A stretch of 64,000 bases of DNA. It comes from Nonomuraea candida (GTDB lineage Bacteria; Actinomycetota; Actinomycetes; Streptosporangiales; Streptosporangiaceae). The notes beneath the pieces were generated by a model, which searched no databases, had not been told where the DNA came from, and worked only from the letters and a program-made list of their open reading frames with translations. The stretch is from contig NZ_JOAG01000033.1 of NCBI RefSeq assembly GCF_000725485.1, positions 24,100 to 88,099 of the forward strand, written 5' to 3'. Numbering within the stretch: the first letter of the stretch is position 1; the number at the start of each line of letters is the position of its first letter. Both the position numbers and the translations under genes were made by a program. Of this stretch, positions 1 to 10,035 are shown piece by piece.

Positions 1-2
1 TG

Positions 3-572
3 CTCGTGCACCGGCGGACGGTGGGGGCGACCGTGGCGTCGTTCCTGCTGGGGTTCGCCCTGTTCGCGGCCATCACCACGGTGTCGGCCGTGGCCCAGGG
101 CGCGCTCGGCGCCACGGTGCTGCAGGTCGGGATCTACCTGCTGCCGACGACGGTGCTCATGCTCGTGGTCTCCGTGCTGGCGGGCGCGCTGATGCGCCGC
201 TTCACCGCCTCCGCGCTCGTGACGGCCGGCTCGGCGCTGGTGACGGCCGCCGCGTTGTGGCTGGCGGTGTCCAGGTCGTCGAGCGCCGACCTGTACGGCG
301 CCGCGACCGTGCTGGGCCTGGGCGTCGGCCTCGGGTACGCCGCGCTCGGCACGATGGCGGTCGAGCACGTGGAGCCGGCCAAGACGGCGGCGGCCGGCGG
401 GATCAACGCGCTGGTCAGGGTCGTGGGCAGCAGCGTGGCCGGTGCGGTGGGGGCGGTGGTGCTGGCCGCCGGGGGCGCCGGGTGGAGCTTCGGCGTCGCG
501 GCGGTGGCGGCCCTGCTGGCCGCGCTCTTCGCCGCCGCCTACGGGAACCTCGCGCGAAAGCAACCGGCCTGA
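3..572 (+). CDS. MFS transporter, C-terminal part (cut by window edge)
   Basis: The reading frame is open from the window edge, so the gene starts upstream. The visible 190 or so residues form about five hydrophobic segments with short loops, including an Arg-rich cytoplasmic turn after a helix (ALMRRF) and Gly/Ala-rich helices, as in the C-terminal half of drug:proton antiporters of the major facilitator superfamily. It would be an inner-membrane exporter. Substrate cannot be read from this half. The chain ends in a short basic tail (RKQPA). The next feature is a tRNA on the same strand. Confidence 0.7.
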   Translation, partial: LVHRRTVGATVASFLLGFALFAAITTVSAVAQGALGATVLQVGIYLLPTTVLMLVVSVLAGALMRRFTASALVTAGSALVTAAALWLAVSRSSSADLYGAATVLGLGVGLGYAALGTMAVEHVEPAKTAAAGGINALVRVVGSSVAGAVGAVVLAAGGAGWSFGVAAVAALLAALFAAAYGNLARKQPA

Positions 573-665
573 CGCGCGGGCCGGGGCCGTCGGAGGGCGG
601 GCGGCGGCCCCGGTTCGAAGCGTGCTCGGGCGGTCCCGAAGTCGGATACACTTGTTCAGGCACGA

Positions 666-738
666 GGGGCTATGGCGCAGTTGGTAGCGCGCCTCCATGG
701 CATGGAGGAGGTCTGGGGTTCGAATCCCCATAGCTCCA
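666..738 (+). tRNA. tRNA-Ala (anticodon GGC)
   Basis: A full cloverleaf can be drawn: acceptor 666-672 with 731-737 (one G-T pair), D stem 675-678/687-690, anticodon stem 692-696/704-708 with loop 697-703 holding GGC at 699-701, variable loop AGGTC, T stem 714-718/726-730 with loop TTCGAAT. The discriminator is A738 and CCA is not encoded. GGC reads Ala GCC codons, the most used Ala codon type here. Confidence 0.97.
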
Positions 739-744
739 CAACAG

Positions 745-784
745 GCGAGAAGGCCGCTCCCGAGATCGGGGGCGGCCTTCTCGC
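745..784 (+). terminator. Hairpin terminator after tRNA-Ala
   Basis: Perfect 13-bp inverted repeat (745-757 with 772-784) around a 14-nt loop, seven bases after the tRNA. There is no strong T run, which is usual for high-GC actinomycetes. It can also serve the convergent gene ending at 814. Confidence 0.8.
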
Positions 785-813
785 GTTGCCGGGGCCCGGC
801 TCCGGTGGCGGGC

Positions 814-1674
814 TCACACGGGCGGGTTGAAGCGGTGGTAGCCGGGCGCCGTCCACCCGCCGGGCATGGCGGCGAGCTGGTGGACGTACGACTCCAGCTC
901 ATACCGCACCACCGGCCGATCCCCCCACTCCACCCTGGCCGTGCCGGTGAGCTGCAGCGTCCCGCCCTGCTCCCAGTCGGGGAACAGCAGCCCGGCCGCC
1001 GGGTTCAGCTCCAGGTTGCCCAGGGTCATGTACATGCCGTTGCCCGGATAGTCGGGCCACTCCAGCGTGCGCGGCCCGGTGACCCGGACGAAGCCGGGGT
1101 TGCCGCCCCGGTGCGACACGTCGGCCCCGTGCCCGTCGGCGGCGGTGGCGACGAAGAACGTGTCCGCCGCCGCGATCAGATCCGCGTGCCGCTCCGTCAG
1201 CTCGCTCCCGCCGCCGAGGGTGGCGGGCGTGCCGGGGAAGGTGGTGGGCTCGCGGGTCTGGATGTACTTGGGGCAGTTGGAGTAGACCTGCTCGGTCCAC
1301 ACGACGAGGGAGTCCCCGGCCTGTACGGCGGTGCCGTTCACCCGCATCCTGCGGCGGGTGTGCGGCTCGATGGCCAGCAGGCCGAGGTCCCGCTCCGCCG
1401 CGAACAGCCCGTGCAGCGGGTCGCCGGCGGCGGGCAGGGCGCGGATCACGATCGTGCGGTCGTCCTCGGCGGCGGCGAACCCGGCGGGCCCGGTGAGCAC
1501 GCCCGCCCAGAGGTGCCCGAGGTCGTCGGCCGCCCCGGCGACGATCATGCGCTGGGCCCGCAGGAACTCGGCGGCCGGGCCGGGGATCTCCGGCCGGGTG
1601 CGCGCGCTGCCGTGCCCGGTGAGCCCGACCCCGGCCCGCCGCTGCGCCGCGACCTCGCCGGGATGGTTTCTCAT
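814..1674 (-). CDS. Pyridoxamine 5'-phosphate oxidase-like flavin-binding protein
   Basis: A 286-residue protein that resembles the split-barrel flavin-binding family (COG3576 type): a TELWAGVLTG-like stretch near residue 50, then a central region with TFFVATAADGHGADVSHRGG followed by GFVRV and a GNGMYMTLGNL segment, which are the usual FMN-binding strands. The family reduces small molecules or binds flavin; the substrate is unknown. The ATG overlaps the TAA stop of the upstream VOC gene by one base (TAATG), so the two are translationally coupled and probably act on the same compound. The operon carries two CGNR-type operators upstream. Confidence 0.8.
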   Translation of the reverse strand: MRNHPGEVAAQRRAGVGLTGHGSARTRPEIPGPAAEFLRAQRMIVAGAADDLGHLWAGVLTGPAGFAAAEDDRTIVIRALPAAGDPLHGLFAAERDLGLLAIEPHTRRRMRVNGTAVQAGDSLVVWTEQVYSNCPKYIQTREPTTFPGTPATLGGGSELTERHADLIAAADTFFVATAADGHGADVSHRGGNPGFVRVTGPRTLEWPDYPGNGMYMTLGNLELNPAAGLLFPDWEQGGTLQLTGTARVEWGDRPVVRYELESYVHQLAAMPGGWTAPGYHRFNPPV

Positions 1675-2117
1675 TAGAAGAACCCGCAGGTCGGCGCGCC
1701 GGTGGTGGGCGCGGGACGGTCTCCGGCGGCGTCGGGGGCGAAGATCTCCAGCCGGATGCCGTCGGGGTCCTCGAAGAACACGCCGCCCGACGCGGCGCCC
1801 TCGCCGTGCGGCACGACGCCGTCGTGGTGCAGGGTCGCGCCCAGCTCCCTGATCACGGTCTCCGCCCGGCGCACCGCGTCGAGGTCGGCGACCTGGAACG
1901 ACAGGTGGTGCAGGCCCGGCAGGCCGGCGGCGAAGCGGCCGTCGCTCTGCTGCCAGAGCGTCAGCACCAGCTTGCCGTCCTGGGCCAGGAAGGCGTAGCG
2001 GCGCCCCTTCTCCTGCGACTCGCCCGCCGGCGTGAACCCGAAGACGCGCCCGTAGAACGCGATGGACCTGTCGAGGTCGGTGACGTTGAGCCCGATGTGC
2101 CCGGTCTGAAAGGCCAT
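1674..2117 (-). CDS. VOC (glyoxalase/bleomycin resistance fold) protein
   Basis: 147 residues made of two beta-alpha-beta-beta-beta units: HIGLNVTDLDRSIAFYGRVFGF at the start and LHHLSFQVADLDAV then GVFFEDPDGIRLEIF near residues 70-125. His near residue 7, His/Gln near 72 and Glu near 124 fit the metal-binding positions of the vicinal oxygen chelate superfamily (dioxygenases, glyoxalases, fosfomycin-type resistance proteins). First gene of a two-gene operon with the flavin-binding protein. The ATG lies 10 bases from operator 2128-2159, so repression by occlusion of the promoter or start is likely. Confidence 0.85.
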   Translation of the reverse strand: MAFQTGHIGLNVTDLDRSIAFYGRVFGFTPAGESQEKGRRYAFLAQDGKLVLTLWQQSDGRFAAGLPGLHHLSFQVADLDAVRRAETVIRELGATLHHDGVVPHGEGAASGGVFFEDPDGIRLEIFAPDAAGDRPAPTTGAPTCGFF

Positions 2118-2127
2118 GCCTCACTCC

Positions 2128-2196
2128 TCTAACGCTTGCACGGTAGATTTGCCGTTAGAAGCACTATAACGGCAAATCTACTGCTTTGGCGTTAGA
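2128..2196 (-). promoter_or_regulatory. Two tandem CGNR-type operators upstream of the VOC operon
   Basis: Two 32-bp palindromes of the form TCTAACGSC-N14-GSCGTTAGA occur at 2128-2159 and 2165-2196, 37 bp apart, each with the same 14-bp spacer (one mismatch each). Together they also make a perfect 15-bp inverted repeat at 2143-2157/2167-2181. The same element is found at 2784-2815 before the CGNR gene. The binding protein is inferred to be that regulator. Confidence 0.75.
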
Positions 2197-2202
2197 AGAG
2201 GG

Positions 2203-2775
2203 CTATTTCTTGTGCTCCCGGTAGTGCCGGGCCGCGCGGGCGCGGTTCCCGCAGGCCGTCGAGCACCACTCCTGGCGCGGGTGCTCCTTGACGAAATAGA
2301 GCACGCAGCGGGGGGCCTGGCAGGTGCGCAGCAGGGCCCGGTCGGGGCCGGCGAGGAACTCCACGGCCGCCGTGGCGAGCCGGGCGCGCAGGCGGGCGGG
2401 CTCGTCCGCGCCGGTGGCGGAGGCCATGGTGAGGACGGGCTCGCCGTCCCAGGAGAGCTGCGGGGCCGTGGGCGCCGCCAGGGCCGTGGCGTTCACCAGC
2501 GCCAGCGCCTCCCCGAACGCGGGCAGGTCCGCCGCGTCCGCCCGGCTCGGCGGCTCGGGGGCGACGGCCCTGGCCAGCAGGGCGCGTACGGCCTGGCGCA
2601 GCCGTACGGTCTGCCGCCACGCCTCCTCCGAGGCCGTGAAGCCGGCGTCCACGCCCAGGTCGGCCGCGTGCGCGCGGGCCCAGGCCGTCAGGCCGGCCGC
2701 GTCCGGCAGGTCGTCGACCGGGCCGCGCCGGTCGGCCCTGACCGTGCCGGCGAATTCCAGGGTGAGAGAGGACAT
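2203..2775 (-). CDS. CGNR zinc-finger / ABATE-domain regulator
   Basis: 190 residues. The N-terminal 140 match the ABATE-type stress-induced region (SLTLEFAGTV start, RLRQAVRALL helix near 60). The C-terminal 45 form the CGNR zinc finger: CQAPRC, then EWCSTACGNRARAARHYR, with four Cys and the CGNR signature. Proteins of this kind bind DNA through the zinc finger. It lies directly upstream of the VOC/flavin operon on the same strand, and both its own upstream region and that of the operon carry the same palindrome, so autoregulation and control of the operon are likely. Ligand unknown. Confidence 0.88.
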   Translation of the reverse strand: MSSLTLEFAGTVRADRRGPVDDLPDAAGLTAWARAHAADLGVDAGFTASEEAWRQTVRLRQAVRALLARAVAPEPPSRADAADLPAFGEALALVNATALAAPTAPQLSWDGEPVLTMASATGADEPARLRARLATAAVEFLAGPDRALLRTCQAPRCVLYFVKEHPRQEWCSTACGNRARAARHYREHKK

Positions 2776-2783
2776 GCCCTCAA

Positions 2784-2815
2784 TCTAACGCCTTCCTGTG
2801 GACGCAGCCGTTAGA
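2784..2815 (-). promoter_or_regulatory. CGNR-type operator upstream of the regulator gene
   Basis: TCTAACGCC (2784-2792) and GCCGTTAGA (2807-2815) separated by 14 bp, nine bases upstream of the CGNR start codon. Half-site sequence and spacing equal those of the two operators before the VOC gene. Confidence 0.75.
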
Positions 2816-2870
2816 CGCGCGACCCCCTGCGGGCGTGCCGCACACCGGCTCCGGCAGGCCGGACGGCGGC

Positions 2871-3821
2871 TCAGGTACGGCGGAAGGTGTGGCGGTAGGC
2901 CAGCGGTGACACGCCGACGGCCGCGTGCAGGTGCTGGCGCAGCGAGACCGCTGTGCCGAACCCCGCCCGCCTGGCCACCTCCTCCACGCCCAGGTCCGTG
3001 GTCTCCAGCAGGTGGCGGGCGTGCTGCACGCGCTGGCCGTTCAGCCAGCGGGCCGGGCTCTGGCCGGTCTCCTCGCGAAAGCGCCTGGTGAACGTGCGCA
3101 CGCTCATCCTGGCGTGCCGGGCCAGCGCGTTCAGGTCGAGCGGGGCGTCCAGGTGGGCCAGCATCCAGTCGCGGGTGGCCGCCGTGCCGCCGCCGCTGCC
3201 GTACGGGAGCGGCCGGTCGATGTACTGGGCCTGGCCGCCCTCCCGCCACGGCGGCATCACGCAGCGCCGGGCCGCCCTGTTGGCCACCGCGCTGCCGAAG
3301 TCGCGCCTGATCACGTGCAGGCACAGATCCAGCCCAGCCGCCACGCCCGCCGAGGTCAGCACGTCGCCGTCGTCCACGAACAACACGTCGGGGTCCAGCT
3401 CGACCCGGGGGAACAGGCGGCGGAACCGGTCGGCCTCGCGCCAGTGGGTGGTGGCCCGACGGCCGTCGAGCAGGCCCGCCGCGGCCAGCACGAACGAGCC
3501 CGTGCAGATCGACATCGTCCGGGGCCGGCCGCGCAGGGCGTCGCGCAGCGGGCCGCTGATCGTGCCGTCCTTCATCGCCCGGCCGCCGTGGATGCCGGGC
3601 ACCACGACCGTGTCGGCGGTGTCGAGGACGTCGAGGTCGTGGTCGGGCAGCACGGTGTAGCCCGCGGAGCACCGCACCGGCCCGCGGTTCTCCGAGCAGG
3701 TCACCACCTCATACAGCCGCTCGCCCGCCGCCGTCTCCGCCGTCCGGAACACCTGGCCGGGCACACCGAGGTCGAGCGGGGCGAAGTGGTCGAGCACGAC
3801 GACCGCGACACGATGCGGCAT
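2871..3821 (-). CDS. GlxA family transcriptional regulator (DJ-1/PfpI + AraC HTH)
   Basis: 316 residues. Residues 1-190 are a DJ-1/PfpI-like amidase fold (HRVAVVVLDHFAPLDL start, VVPGIHGG, SICTGSFVLAAAGLLDG nucleophile elbow region). Residues about 210-316 are an AraC double HTH (LARHARMSVRTFTRRFREETG and VARRAGFGTAVSLRQHL). Such proteins sense small molecules or act with a degenerate amidase domain. It is divergent from the MFS permease at 3893 with only 71 bp between, so that permease is the likely target. I chose the ATG at 3821 because homologues begin at HRVAV; an upstream start at 3866 would only add 15 residues. Confidence 0.88.
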   Translation of the reverse strand: MPHRVAVVVLDHFAPLDLGVPGQVFRTAETAAGERLYEVVTCSENRGPVRCSAGYTVLPDHDLDVLDTADTVVVPGIHGGRAMKDGTISGPLRDALRGRPRTMSICTGSFVLAAAGLLDGRRATTHWREADRFRRLFPRVELDPDVLFVDDGDVLTSAGVAAGLDLCLHVIRRDFGSAVANRAARRCVMPPWREGGQAQYIDRPLPYGSGGGTAATRDWMLAHLDAPLDLNALARHARMSVRTFTRRFREETGQSPARWLNGQRVQHARHLLETTDLGVEEVARRAGFGTAVSLRQHLHAAVGVSPLAYRHTFRRT

Positions 3822-3892
3822 GGCCGGATTCTTGCACATATTGGCTTTCCGGCCACTCGTAGCCATGGAAAGGGATAAATCAGGATTGGCGC

Positions 3893-5245
3893 ATGACTGT
3901 GAGCACCACCGCCCCCACCCGCCGGCGGTTGCACCGGGCCTGGTACGTCGCGGCCGTCGCGTTCGTGGCCATCCTGGGCTCCGCCGGCTTCCGCGCCACC
4001 CCCGGCGTGCTGATCACGCCGTTGCAGGAGGAGTTCGGCTGGTCGACCGGCACCATCTCGCTGGCCGTGTCGATCAACCTGGTGCTCTACGGCCTGACCG
4101 CGCCCTTCGCCGCCGCGCTGATGGACCGCTTCGGCATGCGGCGCGTGGTCGCCGTCGCCCTCCTGCTGATCGCCGGGGGCAGCGGGTTCACCGTGCTCAT
4201 GACGGCGAGCTGGCAGCTCCTGCTCTGCTGGGGCGTGCTGGTGGGGCTGGGCACCGGGTCGATGGCGCTGGTGTTCGCCGCCACGGTGGTGGACCGCTGG
4301 TTCGTGCGCCACCGCGGGCTGGTCACCGGCGTGCTGACCGCCGCGGGGGCGACCGGGCAGCTCGTCTTCCTGCCCGTGCTCGCGCAGCTCGCGCAGGGGC
4401 CCGGGTGGCGGTTCGCCTCCCTGACGGTGGCCGTGGCGGCGCTGGCCGTGGTGCCGTTCGTGTGGTGGCTGCTGCGCGACCGGCCCGCGGACGTGGGCAC
4501 GACCGCGCTGGGCGCGGAGCCGGCGCCCGGGCCCGGCACAGGCGGCACAAGCGACACAGGCGACACAGGCGGCGCGGCGGGTGCGGCCGCTCGAACGGGT
4601 GCGGCGGTGGCCGGGGGCGCGGGCTCCCCGGCCCGGGTCAACGCGGCCGTCAGGGCCGTCACCGTGCTCTTCTCCGCCGCCAGGACGCGCCCGTTCTGGC
4701 TGCTCGCCGGCGGCTTCGCGATCTGCGGCATCAGCACGAACGGCCTGGTCGGCACGCACTTCATCCCCGCCGCCCACGACCACGGCATGCCCCAGCCCGT
4801 CGCCGCCGGCCTGCTCGCGGTCATCGGCGTGTTCGACATCGTGGGCACCGTCGCCTCGGGCTGGCTCAGCGACCGGGTCAGCCCCAAGATGCTGCTCGGC
4901 GTCTACTACGGCCTGCGCGGGCTGTCGCTGATGGTGCTGCCCGGCCTGTTCGCGGCGACGACCGAGCCCAGCATGCTGATCTTCATCGTGTTCTACGGCC
5001 TGGACTGGGTGGCGACCGTGCCACCCACCGTGGCGCTGTGCCGGCAGGTCTACGGGCCCGACGGGGCCGTGGTGTTCGGCTGGGTGTTCGGCGCGCACCA
5101 GGTCGGGGCCGCCATCGCCGCCGTCGGCGCCGGCCTCACCCGCGACCACCTGGGCGCCTACGACCTGGCCTGGTACGCCGCGGGCGCCCTCTGCCTCCTC
5201 GCCGCCGGCATGTCCCTGGCCATCGGGCATGCTAGGAGACGATGA
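3893..5245 (+). CDS. MFS transporter, monocarboxylate/oxalate-type
   Basis: 450 residues with 12 predicted membrane segments. GVLITPLQEEFGWSTGTISLAVSINL in TM1-2 and the FGMRR loop after TM3 are characteristic of the OFA/monocarboxylate branch of the major facilitator superfamily. The central cytoplasmic loop (about residues 203-250) is expanded with Gly/Ala/Thr repeats encoded by a short degenerate tandem tract near 4535-4575. Divergent from the GlxA-type regulator. The TGA stop overlaps the ATG of the next gene (ATGA), indicating coupled translation. Substrate is not determined. Confidence 0.85.
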   Translation: MTVSTTAPTRRRLHRAWYVAAVAFVAILGSAGFRATPGVLITPLQEEFGWSTGTISLAVSINLVLYGLTAPFAAALMDRFGMRRVVAVALLLIAGGSGFTVLMTASWQLLLCWGVLVGLGTGSMALVFAATVVDRWFVRHRGLVTGVLTAAGATGQLVFLPVLAQLAQGPGWRFASLTVAVAALAVVPFVWWLLRDRPADVGTTALGAEPAPGPGTGGTSDTGDTGGAAGAAARTGAAVAGGAGSPARVNAAVRAVTVLFSAARTRPFWLLAGGFAICGISTNGLVGTHFIPAAHDHGMPQPVAAGLLAVIGVFDIVGTVASGWLSDRVSPKMLLGVYYGLRGLSLMVLPGLFAATTEPSMLIFIVFYGLDWVATVPPTVALCRQVYGPDGAVVFGWVFGAHQVGAAIAAVGAGLTRDHLGAYDLAWYAAGALCLLAAGMSLAIGHARRR

Positions 5246-5904
5246 ACTCCGAGCTGTATGTCCTGCCCCTGGTCGTGCGGATCGAGCGGGCCGCCCCTCC
5301 CGAGCGCACCGACGCGCTGGAGGCGGCCGCCATGGCCGTGCTGAGCCTGCTCGACGACCCGGGAGAGTGGACCGCCGAGCTGCACGCCTGGCAGTCCACC
5401 GGAAAGATCCGCAAGGTGGTGCGCCGGGCCAGGGGCGCCGAGTGGCGCCGGGCGGTCGCGCTGCCCGGCCGCACGATCGAGCACCGCACCGCCGAGGTGC
5501 GCGTGCACCCGCCCGTGCCGCTCGACGACTGGCCGCGCGACCTGGCGCGGCTTCAGGTGTCGGGCACCGACCTGACCGACAGCGCCGCGCCCGGCCCCGC
5601 CGCGCCGCCGACCCTGTGGGCCAACCCCGGCCTGGAGATGACCGCGGGCAAGGCCATGGCCCAGGCCGGGCACGCCGCCCAGCTCGCCTGGTGGGCCAGC
5701 GACGCCGGCGAGCGGGCGGCCTGGCGGGAGCGGGGGCTGGCGGTGTCGGTGCGCACGGCCGCCGACCGGGCCGGCTTCGACGCCATGGTGGCCGCCGGGC
5801 TGCCGGTGGTGCGCGACGCGGGGTTCACCGAGATCGAGCCGGGGTCGTGCACGTTCGTGGCCGAGGCGCCGTGGCTGTCGGGCCGCGTCCACGTCCGGCC
5901 GTGA
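5242..5904 (+). CDS. PTH2-like peptidyl-tRNA hydrolase domain protein
   Basis: 220 residues. The C-terminal half (about 125-212) has the PTH2 signature: NPGLEMTAGKAMAQAGHAA, then VVRDAGFTEIEPGSCTF, matching the K-x-A-x-Q-x-x-H-A and D-A-G-x-T-x-I-x-P-G-S motifs of archaeal/eukaryotic peptidyl-tRNA hydrolase 2. The N-terminal 120 residues are actinobacterial and unassigned. Whether it releases peptides from tRNA here is unknown, because bacteria normally use Pth1. Overlaps the MFS gene by four bases. Confidence 0.75.
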   Translation: MNSELYVLPLVVRIERAAPPERTDALEAAAMAVLSLLDDPGEWTAELHAWQSTGKIRKVVRRARGAEWRRAVALPGRTIEHRTAEVRVHPPVPLDDWPRDLARLQVSGTDLTDSAAPGPAAPPTLWANPGLEMTAGKAMAQAGHAAQLAWWASDAGERAAWRERGLAVSVRTAADRAGFDAMVAAGLPVVRDAGFTEIEPGSCTFVAEAPWLSGRVHVRP

Positions 5905-5915
5905 GCCTTCGGCGA

Positions 5916-5986
5916 CCCTGAACGGGGTCAGTCCTTGAGCCCGGTCCTGAGCCTCCAGCGGCCCTGAACGGGGTCAGGCCTTGAAG
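5916..5986 (-). repeat. Duplication of the 3' end of the DUF3616 gene
   Basis: A stretch of about 24 bp starting with CCCTGAACGGGGTCAG occurs at 5916 and again at 5962 (period 46). The second copy runs into the last codons and stop of the minus-strand DUF3616 gene, so the outer copy looks like a duplicated gene end. Confidence 0.7.
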
Positions 5987-6939
5987 ACGTCGGCGAGCAC
6001 GCCGCCCGCCGGGGTGAGCCTGGCGGGCGACGGGCTGTCGTACACGACCATGAGCCTGCCGTCCGCCAGCCGGACCAGCCCCTCCGGGTGATCGCAGCCC
6101 ACGCCGAAGGGCAGCTCCAGCACGGTCTCCAGGTCGCCGGCCGCGGCCACGCCCCGGCGGTCCAGGGGCCAGCGCACGACGCGTACCGGGCCGTCGAGGT
6201 CCATCGTGGGGCCGGCCAGCAGCAGCAGCGCGTCCCCGTCCGGGCACATGTCGCGCACGCCCAGCCCGCCGAGGTCGAGGAAGTGCTTGCGGTACGGCTC
6301 CGCCGGCCGCAGCCGCCCCCTGCCCGCCTCCTCGATCCGCAGCTCCAGCACCACCGCCCAGCCCCGCAGCACGGGACCGCGCAGGCCCAGCCAGACGCGG
6401 CCGGCGGTGACCGCGATGCCCTCGACGTCGAAGCCGTTGTCCTTGCCCGGCAGCGCCAGGAACGGCGCCAGGTGCCGGTCGTGCTTGAGCCGCGCGGTGA
6501 GGCTCTGCGCGCCCGACATGATCGAGCCGGGCCGCGGCGTCCCGGTGGCCGGGTCCAGCGGCAGGCGGGCCAGGATGAAGCGGTTCTCCTCCCTGAGCAC
6601 GGTGGCCAGCCGGTCGGCGGCCTTCTCCGGGTCCTTGGACTTGACCTTCCTGCGCTTCAGGCTGTGCGAGCCGGCCAGCCAGAGGTGGCCGTCCGCGTGG
6701 GCCAGGCCCTCGATGTCGGCCTCGTCCTCCGGGCCCGCGGGCAGCTCCACATAGTCGGCCAGGCGGAAGGAACGCTGGTCGCCGTAGTGGTCGCCGGTCC
6801 AGGTGAGGTGCTCGAAGGAGGCGGTCTCGTCCCCGGCGACCCACAGGCCGGTGGCGCTCTGACGGATCGCCGAGAGGTTCGTGTGCGTCTGAGACGCTCG
6901 CGAGGCGTGGTCGAATCGCAGCTCAACCTGTTCCACCAC
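5974..6939 (-). CDS. DUF3616 domain protein (beta-propeller-like)
   Basis: 321 residues with repeated strand motifs typical of DUF3616: NLSAIRQSATGLWVAGDE, DIEGLAHADGHLWLAGSHS, FDVEGIAVTAGRVWLGLRGP, and the end CDHPEGLVRLADGRLMVVYD. The repeated (D)-x-EG-(I/L)-A pattern suggests a propeller. No signal peptide is seen, so it is probably cytoplasmic. Function is unknown. Divergent from the membrane protein at 6984 with 44 bp between. Confidence 0.8.
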   Translation of the reverse strand: MVEQVELRFDHASRASQTHTNLSAIRQSATGLWVAGDETASFEHLTWTGDHYGDQRSFRLADYVELPAGPEDEADIEGLAHADGHLWLAGSHSLKRRKVKSKDPEKAADRLATVLREENRFILARLPLDPATGTPRPGSIMSGAQSLTARLKHDRHLAPFLALPGKDNGFDVEGIAVTAGRVWLGLRGPVLRGWAVVLELRIEEAGRGRLRPAEPYRKHFLDLGGLGVRDMCPDGDALLLLAGPTMDLDGPVRVVRWPLDRRGVAAAGDLETVLELPFGVGCDHPEGLVRLADGRLMVVYDSPSPARLTPAGGVLADVFKA

Positions 6940-6983
6940 GCCATGATTGCACTTCGGTAGCTTCCGAGGCGCGATGGCGGGAT

Positions 6984-7937
6984 ATGTCGTACGCTCCCGT
7001 CGTGCTCCAAGGGGAAGAAGAGATCAAGGGCTCCCAAGAGAGAACGGCCGCAAGGCGTGGGGTCCCCACTTCTCCGCCCAAACGCTCCCGCATCGGCGAC
7101 ATTCGCATGCGGGTGGTGTACCGGGGGCTGGCCGTGGCCGCCGCCGCCGCGGCCGTCGCCGTGGCGCTGGTCGTGGTGCTCCCGTCGGAGCCGGACGAGG
7201 TCGCGGCGGGGCCGGTAACCGCGCCGCCGGCCGCACCGCCCTCGTCCGGCCCCGCGCCGACCCCGGCTGCCACTGTGTCGTCCACTGTGTCGGCCGCCGC
7301 TGTGTCGGGCGCCACTGTGGCGGCCACCCCGCCGGCTGCCGCGTCGCAGAGCGCCGCGCCGCCCGGCGCGACCCCGACGCCGGGCGTCTCGCTCGCCCCC
7401 GGCTACACGGCCATGGAGGCCCTGTACGCCGACCCGCGCGTCCCCCGGCTCACCCGTGGCGTCAAGCGCATGGCCCTGCGCGACCCCGGCAAGCGCGTCA
7501 TCAAGGACCGGCGCACCGGCCTGGCCGTGCCGCGGCTGCCGGGACGGTGGAAGACGTCGGGGGCGGCGCCGTTCACCACCAAGCAGGTGCTGCCCAGACA
7601 GCGGGGCACGAGCCTGCGCGGCATGTTCGTGACCTGCCCGCTGCCCATCATGGAGCAGCGCTCCCCGCGGGACACGGCGCTGCTGGCCGCCCGGTGGACG
7701 CTCAACCACCACCCCAAGGGCTCGCGCATCACGTGGCTGGCCTCCCAGCCGGTCAAGCGCGGCTGGATGCTCGCCTACCGCGTCACCTACGGCAAGCGCA
7801 CGTCACGGGCAGCGGTCGTGATCATGGACGGGGGAATGAGCAAGCCCGGTCTGGCGTTCGTCACAGTGCCTGACTCGCAGCGCAAACAGTGGCGCGACAT
7901 CGGCCGCGTGGCCTCAGGGGTGCGTGTTCTAGGCTAG
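6984..7937 (+). CDS. Single-pass membrane protein of unknown function
   Basis: Up to 317 residues. A basic N-terminus is followed by one Ala/Val-rich membrane segment (about residues 47-66), then a Pro/Ala/Ser/Thr-rich linker (70-135) with a repeated (T/A)-V-S pattern, then a compact domain of about 180 residues with LRGMFVTCPLPIM and RAAVVIMDGGMSKPGLAFVTVPDS. I do not recognise the domain. The outside location follows from positive-inside topology. Start is uncertain: GTG 7002 or ATG 7107 are alternatives. Six bases separate it from ftsH, so the two are probably co-transcribed. Confidence 0.7.
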   Translation: MSYAPVVLQGEEEIKGSQERTAARRGVPTSPPKRSRIGDIRMRVVYRGLAVAAAAAAVAVALVVVLPSEPDEVAAGPVTAPPAAPPSSGPAPTPAATVSSTVSAAAVSGATVAATPPAAASQSAAPPGATPTPGVSLAPGYTAMEALYADPRVPRLTRGVKRMALRDPGKRVIKDRRTGLAVPRLPGRWKTSGAAPFTTKQVLPRQRGTSLRGMFVTCPLPIMEQRSPRDTALLAARWTLNHHPKGSRITWLASQPVKRGWMLAYRVTYGKRTSRAAVVIMDGGMSKPGLAFVTVPDSQRKQWRDIGRVASGVRVLG

Positions 7938-7943
7938 AAGATC

Positions 7944-9968
<2,025 letters not shown>

Positions 9969-10035
9969 GCAATTCGGGCGTTGCTTCGCGTCCGGCAGGG
10001 GCAGGTCTCCCGAGACGACTGATCGGGGGACCGTC

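Noticed and set aside
814..2124. One long minus-strand gene joining the VOC and flavin-binding proteins
   Set aside because: The joined frame matches the flavin-binding protein only in its second part; the VOC protein is in another frame and ends in TAATG, so there are two coupled genes.
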